Notes under the pieces: generated by a model
What the model was told of the DNA's origin: nothing
Database searches by the model: none
What the model saw: only the letters and a program-made list of their open reading frames with translations
Position numbers and translations under genes: made by a program
Assembly (NCBI GenBank): GCA_028819005.1
Contig: JAPPMP010000023.1
Coordinates: 81,500 to 118,466 of the forward strand
Length of the DNA: 36,967 nt
Reading direction: 5' to 3'
DNA from: Acidimicrobiaceae bacterium
GTDB taxonomy: Bacteria; Actinomycetota; Acidimicrobiia; Acidimicrobiales; Aldehydirespiratoraceae
Shown: positions 32,100 to 36,967 of the stretch, piece after piece
Layout of the letters: every line of letters starts with the position of its first letter
Position numbering within the stretch: the first letter of the stretch is position 1

Positions 32100-34148
32100 G
32101 TGTCTCCTGCGACGGTTGCCAGTGCCCGCACTTCGTTCAAGGTTGTCTCGGGTTTCGAGCCGAGCGGAGATCAACCGGCAGCGATTGAGGCTCTGGCAGA
32201 GGGCATTGAGCGGGGCGACCGCTTCCAGACCCTGCTGGGCATCACCGGCTCGGGAAAGAGCGCCACAATCGCCTGGAGCATCGAGAGAGTCCAGCGTCCG
32301 ACACTCGTGTTGGCCCCCAACAAGTCACTGGCTGCGCAGTTGGCCAACGAGCTCAAAGAGTTCTTCCCGGACAACCGGGTCGAGTACTTCGTCAGCTACT
32401 ACGACTACTACCAGCCCGAGGCCTACATGCCCTCGAGCGATACCTACATTGAGAAGGACTCGTCGGTCAACGACGAGATCGACCGTCTGCGTCACTCGGC
32501 CACCTCAGCGCTGCTGACAAGGCGTGACACGATCGTGGTCGCGTCGGTCTCCGCGATCTACGGGCTGGGATCGCCCGAGGAGTACGAGAACCAACTGCTG
32601 GTGCTGCGCACTGGAGACGAGCACGATCAGCGTTCGATACTCCGCCGTCTGGTCGACCTCCAGTACGAACGCAACGACATGAACCTGATCAGGGGCAAGT
32701 TCAGGGTTCGGGGCGACACCATCGAAATCCATCCGGCTTATGACGAGACGGCGGTGCGGGTCGAGTTGTTCGGAGACGACGTAGAGCAGATAACCGTGGT
32801 CGATCCGTTGACTGGGGAGAGGCTCCAGTCGCTGGAGGAACTTGTCGTGTTCCCCGCCACCCACTACGCAACCAGCCAAGCGACCATGCTCGCGGCGATG
32901 GAGCGGATCGAGATCGAGCTTCGGGAGCGTTTGGCGCTGTTCGAGAGGGAGGGGAAGCTGCTTGAAGCCCAGCGGTTGCGAATGCGCACCGAATACGACC
33001 TGGAGATGATGCAGGAGTTGGGCTACTGCAACGGCATAGAGAACTACTCGGGACCGATCGACGGCCGTGGCCCCGGCGAGGCGCCCTACACCCTGCTCGA
33101 CTATTTCCCCGAGGATTTCCTGATGGTGATCGACGAGTCGCATGTTGCGGTACCGCAGCTGCACGGCCAGTACGAGGGAGACCGAAGCCGCAAGGAGACG
33201 TTGATCGAGCACGGTTTCCGGCTCCCCTCTGCAGCCGACAATCGTCCGTTGCGTTTCGACGAGGTGATGGAGCGCATCAACCAGGCCGTGTTCCTGTCGG
33301 CCACCCCGGGGGCCTACGAATTGGAGGTGTCCTCGCAGGTCGTGGAGCAGATCGTGAGGCCCACGGGCCTTATTGACCCGGCCGTGATAGTGAAACCCAC
33401 CAAAGGGCAGATCGACGATCTGCAGGAGTTGATCTCGGGCCGTGTGGGGCGCGGTGAGCGGGTGCTGGTCACGACGCTCACCAAGAAGATGGCTGAGGAC
33501 CTCACGGATTACCTTCTGGAGCTAGGTGTTCGGGTTCGTTACCTGCACAGCGAGGTAGACACGATTCAGAGAATCGAGATCCTGCGCGATCTCCGCCTGG
33601 GCGAGTTCGACGTGTTGGTCGGCATCAACTTGCTGCGTGAGGGCCTTGATCTTCCTGAAGTGTCTCTGGTGGCGATCCTTGACGCCGACAAGGAAGGGTT
33701 CCTGCGCAGCGAGACGTCGCTGATTCAGATGATCGGCCGTGCCGCCCGCAATGTCGCCGGCGAGGTGGTCATGTATGCGGACCGGATCACCGATTCGATG
33801 CAGCGGGCGATCAGCGAGACCATGCGCAGGCGCCGACTTCAACAGGCGTACAACGACGAGCACGGGATCGACCCGCAATCGGTGCGCAAGGAGATCACCG
33901 ACATCTTGTCGATGATCCGACCCCAAGAGGAGCTTTTACCCGTCCCCGAGGCTCTGTCGGAGTTGGGTCGCAAGCGCCGAGCAACAGATGAACTCAGTGA
34001 TCTTCCCGAGGACGAGCTGGAGCGTCTGATTCGCACACTCGAACAGGAGATGCACGACGCAGCGGTTGATCTGCGCTTCGAATACGCCGCCCGCCTACGC
34101 GACGAAATAAAGGAACTGCGCCGCGAACTCCGCGACATGCGCCGCTGA
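32100..34148 (+). CDS. uvrB: excinuclease ABC subunit B
   Basis: 682 aa from GTG 32100. Helicase motif I is [13 protein letters not shown], the damage-verifying beta-hairpin [19 protein letters not shown] is intact, and [12 protein letters not shown] (II), [11 protein letters not shown] (III) and QMIGRAARN (VI) follow. The C-terminal UVR motif [17 protein letters not shown] recruits UvrC. The P-loop has Ser where E. coli UvrB has Thr, which is tolerated. It is preceded by GATCAGAGA, a weak ribosome site. It acts in nucleotide excision repair with UvrA and UvrC. Confidence 0.97.
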   Translation: MSPATVASARTSFKVVSGFEPSGDQPAAIEALAEGIERGDRFQTLLGITGSGKSATIAWSIERVQRPTLVLAPNKSLAAQLANELKEFFPDNRVEYFVSYYDYYQPEAYMPSSDTYIEKDSSVNDEIDRLRHSATSALLTRRDTIVVASVSAIYGLGSPEEYENQLLVLRTGDEHDQRSILRRLVDLQYERNDMNLIRGKFRVRGDTIEIHPAYDETAVRVELFGDDVEQITVVDPLTGERLQSLEELVVFPATHYATSQATMLAAMERIEIELRERLALFEREGKLLEAQRLRMRTEYDLEMMQELGYCNGIENYSGPIDGRGPGEAPYTLLDYFPEDFLMVIDESHVAVPQLHGQYEGDRSRKETLIEHGFRLPSAADNRPLRFDEVMERINQAVFLSATPGAYELEVSSQVVEQIVRPTGLIDPAVIVKPTKGQIDDLQELISGRVGRGERVLVTTLTKKMAEDLTDYLLELGVRVRYLHSEVDTIQRIEILRDLRLGEFDVLVGINLLREGLDLPEVSLVAILDADKEGFLRSETSLIQMIGRAARNVAGEVVMYADRITDSMQRAISETMRRRRLQQAYNDEHGIDPQSVRKEITDILSMIRPQEELLPVPEALSELGRKRRATDELSDLPEDELERLIRTLEQEMHDAAVDLRFEYAARLRDEIKELRRELRDMRR

Positions 34149-34158
34149 GACTGGCGGC

Positions 34159-35388
34159 CTATGACCAGAGGGCGGAAATGGGCGTGGCGATGATGCGGTC
34201 TGCGAGTTCGAATGTGTCGCGTCCGGTGTGCAGGACAACTCCTGCGGCGAATCGGTCTCCCATGGTCTCTTGGAGCCATTGCAAGTGGCGTGCATCGGAG
34301 CGTCCGACATTGGTTGAGGCCTTTATCTCTATTCCGGCTATGCGCCCGCCGCCGAGTTCCGCGACTAGGTCGATCTCACGGCGGCCGTTCTGCTCGCGTA
34401 GGTGCGACAGTCGGTAACGCGTGGCGGCGACGACAGCTTCGGCACGCAATTGGGCCACTACGAATGTGTCGAGCATGCTGCCGAGGAGATTGCTGGACGA
34501 AAGCACGTCGTCAATACCGACGCGTAGGATTCCTGCTAGCAGACCCGAGTCGATTACATAGCGTTTGGGGGTTTTGCTGAGGCGCTTGAGCCGGTTCGTT
34601 GACCATGCGGGCAGTTCGTCGACGACCATGAGGTCACGAAGGAGTGTGTCGTAGGCAAGGGCTGTTTTGCGGTTGATGCCCGCCGCGTCGTAGAGAGTCT
34701 GATGATGAACTGCGCCGCTGGAGTTGATCGCGTATGCCTCCAGGTAGCGGAGCAAGCGGCCGGCGTCGGGCGTCCTGTCGTAGGCACGGGCGTCTCGCAT
34801 TGCTACCTGATCGGCGTAGCCCTCCAACCAGACCCGGATGGTGGTTTCTCCTAACTCCAGGGCGGGCTCGGGAAAGCCGCCTCGCATGGCGAGTTGGAGG
34901 TAGTCGCGCAAATCGAGTGTTGGCCTGTCGGTGCCCGTCAGTGACTCGCCCGCCGCTAGTCGGTCGATGAAGGGCCGCAGTGTCCGGCGCTGTTGTTCGG
35001 CAACAGTCAATGGATACATGCGCAGTATCACGATCCTGCCGGTGCCCGGCCAGAACCGTTCTGCGATGTCGGTTCTCGCTGAACCTGTGATCAGATAACG
35101 GCCTGGTCGGCGGTCGCTGTCGACAGATCGCTTCACTGCTCCGAGCACTTCGGGGACCATCTGCCATTCGTCGAGCAGCAGTGGCTCGGAGCGGCCGCGC
35201 AATGCTGCGTCGGGGCTGGCGACAAAAGCGGCAGCATCGCCTGAGTCCAGCCGAACGATGCTTCTTGCGTGGTTAGCCGCGGTGGTGGTCTTGCCACAGG
35301 CGCGCGGTCCTATGACCATTACGGCTGGCAGTTCCTCCAGATACTCTGCAAGAAGCGGGTCGACGAGCCGAGGCACGTAGCGTTCCAT
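34159..35388 (-). CDS. AAA ATPase with DUF4143 domain
   Basis: 409 aa. N-terminal AAA_14-like domain: Walker A GPRACGKTTTA (27-37), Walker B-like PLLLDEWQMV and sensor ITGSARTD. C-terminal DUF4143: YVIDSGLLAGILRV and SSNLLGSMLDTFVVAQL, then REIDLVAELGGGRIAGIEIKAS, which resembles a PD-(D/E)xK nuclease core (D, E-x-K). These proteins are common accessory genes of unknown role, found singly and in many copies per genome. It is convergent with uvrB. The AT-rich, repeat-containing upstream region suggests its own regulation; AGGAT precedes ATG. Confidence 0.85.
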   Translation of the reverse strand: MERYVPRLVDPLLAEYLEELPAVMVIGPRACGKTTTAANHARSIVRLDSGDAAAFVASPDAALRGRSEPLLLDEWQMVPEVLGAVKRSVDSDRRPGRYLITGSARTDIAERFWPGTGRIVILRMYPLTVAEQQRRTLRPFIDRLAAGESLTGTDRPTLDLRDYLQLAMRGGFPEPALELGETTIRVWLEGYADQVAMRDARAYDRTPDAGRLLRYLEAYAINSSGAVHHQTLYDAAGINRKTALAYDTLLRDLMVVDELPAWSTNRLKRLSKTPKRYVIDSGLLAGILRVGIDDVLSSSNLLGSMLDTFVVAQLRAEAVVAATRYRLSHLREQNGRREIDLVAELGGGRIAGIEIKASTNVGRSDARHLQWLQETMGDRFAAGVVLHTGRDTFELADRIIATPISALWS

Positions 35389-35417
35389 GTAGTGATCCTA
35401 TGGTCTCTTGGTGTCCG

Positions 35418-35504
35418 ATTACCACTATTCCACAGAGACTATTACCGTTTCTGCACAAAGCAAATTACCGATTTCACACGTATTGGTTGCTGCTATTACA
35501 CAAG
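35418..35504 (-). promoter_or_regulatory. AT-rich promoter region with 23-bp direct repeats
   Basis: ATTACC recurs at 35418, 35441 and 35464, exactly 23 bases apart, and ATTACA at 35495. Each is followed within 7-13 bases by a CACA word (35431, 35454, 35475, 35499). The repeats are imperfect. A 23-bp step puts the sites on roughly the same face of DNA. They lie 30-116 bases before the AAA/DUF4143 start, in a segment much richer in A+T than the rest of the window. Operator sites for a protein, possibly the ATPase itself, are a reasonable guess. Confidence 0.5.
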
Positions 35505-35564
35505 CTGGACCCGTGACCTGCGCGGGTGCTGAGCGCGTTGTCGGAACGGACCCTTCGAGTTCCG

Positions 35565-35891
35565 TTAGGCCGGGACGGCGGTGACTGTCAGTTCGTCTCT
35601 GGTGAGGGTGAGAGAGCCGTCGGCGTTTTGGACGATCTCTACACGTGTCCAGAGAGGGACGAGCATGCCCAGATACAGACCGGTGTCGGGTTCGGGATTG
35701 ATGCTCCCGGTGCGGTCGATTGCTCTAGCTCTGAACCCCGATTCGTGCCACTCGACAAAAAGCCGATAGGCGCCTTCGTAGTAACGGAAGCTCTCGTTCG
35801 TGAAGGCGAAGTCGCCGGCAACGACGTTGTCGTCGGGAAAGCCCGTCATGGCCACGATGGTCCATTGTGTGCCGGAGAGATCGCTCCGCAA
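35565..35891 (-). CDS. second half of a split two-domain lipoprotein, out of frame
   Basis: About 108 aa opening with LSGTQWTIVAMTGFPDDNVV, nearly repeating the LAGTLWNIVEMTGFPDDNVA of the upstream protein; VEIVQNADGSLTLTRDELTVTA repeats its end too. The only available start is a TTG (35889-35891) with no ribosome site, and the frame overlaps the first protein by 46 bases. It is best read as the second domain of one protein, displaced by a frameshift near 35890; a separate gene is the less likely alternative. Confidence 0.5.
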   Translation of the reverse strand: MRSDLSGTQWTIVAMTGFPDDNVVAGDFAFTNESFRYYEGAYRLFVEWHESGFRARAIDRTGSINPEPDTGLYLGMLVPLWTRVEIVQNADGSLTLTRDELTVTAVPA

Positions 35892-36478
35892 CTCTGCTGC
35901 AAGGTCAATCTGACCCCGTCAGCGGTGACATTCAGGTCGTCTCGGATAAGTGTGAGAGAACCGTCGTTGTTCTGCACAATCTCGATGCGGGCTCCAGTGT
36001 TGAAGAAGGTTTGCAGATAGCGATTCTCGCCTTCGGGACCCAACATGGCAGTTGTGTCACCCCCGCCTGTCACTGTGAACCCAGATTCGTTCCACTGGAT
36101 CGAACTGCTCGACCAGTTGACTCCGTCGTAGTGCCCGAGCCATTCCTCTTCACCCTCGAATCCGTCCTTGAACGCTTCGTCGGAGAACCTGAACGTGCCA
36201 TCGGCAACGTTGTCGTCGGGAAAGCCGGTCATTTCGACGATGTTCCACAGTGTCCCGGCGAGGTCTCGCTGCCAAGAATCGCCCATGAGGTCGTCACGCG
36301 CCGAAGCCTGAACCTCAGTCCGAGTTTGCGCTTGGTTCCTTTCGTTCCCACACGCGCCCACGAGGATGGGAACCACGACAAGGAGAACCAACACCACCGG
36401 GGTTGTCGTGAGTCTCTTCTTCACGGTCGTGGCTGTCAAAAGCGCCCTCTCGTCCGTAGCCATTGCTGCAGTTGTCAT
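35846..36478 (-). CDS. lipoprotein with LAGTLWNIV-type domain (first half of a split protein)
   Basis: 210 aa. A signal peptide with hydrophobic TPVVLVLLVVVPILVGAC ends at lipobox VGAC (Cys43), so a surface lipoprotein. The domain from about residue 70 to 190 (DLAGTLWNIVEMTGFPDDNV, RIEIVQNNDGSLTLIRDDLN) vaguely recalls META/HslJ domains ('GTxW.I') but lacks their GCN motif; I do not assign a family. After LTLQQ the frame runs into an unlike tail SCGAISPAHNGPSWP, while the next frame holds a second copy of the domain. ATG overlaps the protease stop as ATGA, so it is coupled to it. Confidence 0.65.
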   Translation of the reverse strand: MTTAAMATDERALLTATTVKKRLTTTPVVLVLLVVVPILVGACGNERNQAQTRTEVQASARDDLMGDSWQRDLAGTLWNIVEMTGFPDDNVADGTFRFSDEAFKDGFEGEEEWLGHYDGVNWSSSSIQWNESGFTVTGGGDTTAMLGPEGENRYLQTFFNTGARIEIVQNNDGSLTLIRDDLNVTADGVRLTLQQSCGAISPAHNGPSWP

Positions 36479-36967
36479 GTTGTTGCCAGTTCTAGGTCGA
36501 GTTCCCGCAAGACGTCGTCCATCGTCATGAAGGTGGCGTACTCGGTTCCAGCCGCGGTGCAGTCACTCTTGCCGCCTTTGTCAGTTCCGTTCATGATTCC
36601 GTAGGCGGTGCGGTCTTGGAACCAAGGACCTCCGCTGTCACCACCGCAGGCTTTCAGCGTCGGACCTTCTATCTTCACCCAGATGTCGTCACAGTCTTTG
36701 TTCGTGCATTCGTTGTATCTCGGGTCGTGGGTGATGGAGACCACGGTGCCGCAGGAGTAGCCCGATGAGATTCCAAAGTGGCAGACGTAGTCGCCGTCCA
36801 TGTCGGCTCTTACTTCGTAGTCGATCACATCACGAGCGACGGTTGTCGTGACATAGAAGTCGTCCGCTTCGTGTTGCACGGTGGTGTACCACGCCGAGTC
36901 TCCGTCGTCGCCGGGTCTGTCAGAAATTTTGTGTGTCCGGCGTGGTCTGAGGGTCCGCGGTTTGGTG
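36475..36967 (-). CDS. chymotrypsin-like serine protease (S1), cut by the window edge
   Basis: C-terminal part of a protein; the frame is open to the right edge with no stop or start, so the His and Asp of the triad lie outside. CGGDSGGPWF carries the active Ser, YVCHFGISSGYSCGTVVSI is the disulphide loop of streptogrisin-like and related S1 proteases, and NECTNKDCDD and DKGGKSDC add further Cys pairs, which suggests a secreted protein. It is co-oriented and overlaps the lipoprotein gene, which could be its partner, inhibitor or anchor (inference). Apparent Met at 36879 is a GTG inside the frame. Confidence 0.8.
   Translation of the reverse strand, partial: TKPRTLRPRRTHKISDRPGDDGDSAWYTTVQHEADDFYVTTTVARDVIDYEVRADMDGDYVCHFGISSGYSCGTVVSITHDPRYNECTNKDCDDIWVKIEGPTLKACGGDSGGPWFQDRTAYGIMNGTDKGGKSDCTAAGTEYATFMTMDDVLRELDLELATT

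Overview
The window looks like chromosomal DNA of a high-GC actinobacterium. The best guess is a member of class Acidimicrobiia or a related uncultivated lineage; this is inference from gene content, not a database match. Supporting signs are a run pdtaR-polA-rpsA-coaE-uvrB in the order known from Mycobacterium, a 13E12-type (DUF222) HNH gene, luciferase-like (LLM) flavin/F420-family oxidoreductases, GTG and TTG starts with many 1- to 4-base start/stop overlaps, and a dissociated type II fatty acid synthase instead of one giant FAS-I gene.

Left part (1-4453): a 73-bp tandem repeat at the edge, a DUF222-HNH gene, a C-terminal remnant of an adenine DNA methyltransferase, and a + strand set of SnoaL-like, VOC and sulfotransferase genes. 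The SnoaL-like gene carries an in-frame UGA where a conserved Trp is expected.

Middle left (4474-14878): mostly acyl-CoA and oxidoreductase metabolism. It holds two LLM genes (one behind a KstR-type palindrome), a crotonase, a complete single-chain glycine dehydrogenase gcvP, a CPBP membrane protease, an unknown 377-aa protein, and an operon DUF35 / thiolase-like / EchA20-like. The last three and the palindrome point to steroid or other polycyclic lipid breakdown.

Centre (15067-20289): HU, FabZ, and a tightly overlapped fabD-fabH-fabG-acpP-fabF operon on the - strand. FabD has an unusual C-terminal domain that reads like a biotin-carrier (BCCP) barrel without the biotin lysine. A 34-bp repeat array separates fabZ from fabF.

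Centre right (20455-26169): a small membrane ORF, tRNA-Leu(CAA), then a cobalamin riboswitch followed by a B12 uptake and processing operon (btuF, btuC, btuD, cobO, cobQ). Right behind it lie a small coiled-coil gene and an ANTAR response regulator (PdtaR), so B12 control may extend into an RNA-binding regulator.

Right part (27108-36967): polA, rpsA, coaE, a 35-bp repeat array, uvrB, an AAA/DUF4143 ATPase behind an AT-rich region with 23-bp direct repeats, a lipoprotein that appears split by a frameshift, and a chymotrypsin-like protease running off the right edge.

No CRISPR array, phage or complete insertion sequence was seen. The points most worth checking are the FabD fusion, the riboswitch-to-ANTAR arrangement, the UGA-interrupted SnoaL-like gene, the KstR-type site with the EchA20 operon, and the short tandem repeats that start at gene 3' ends.
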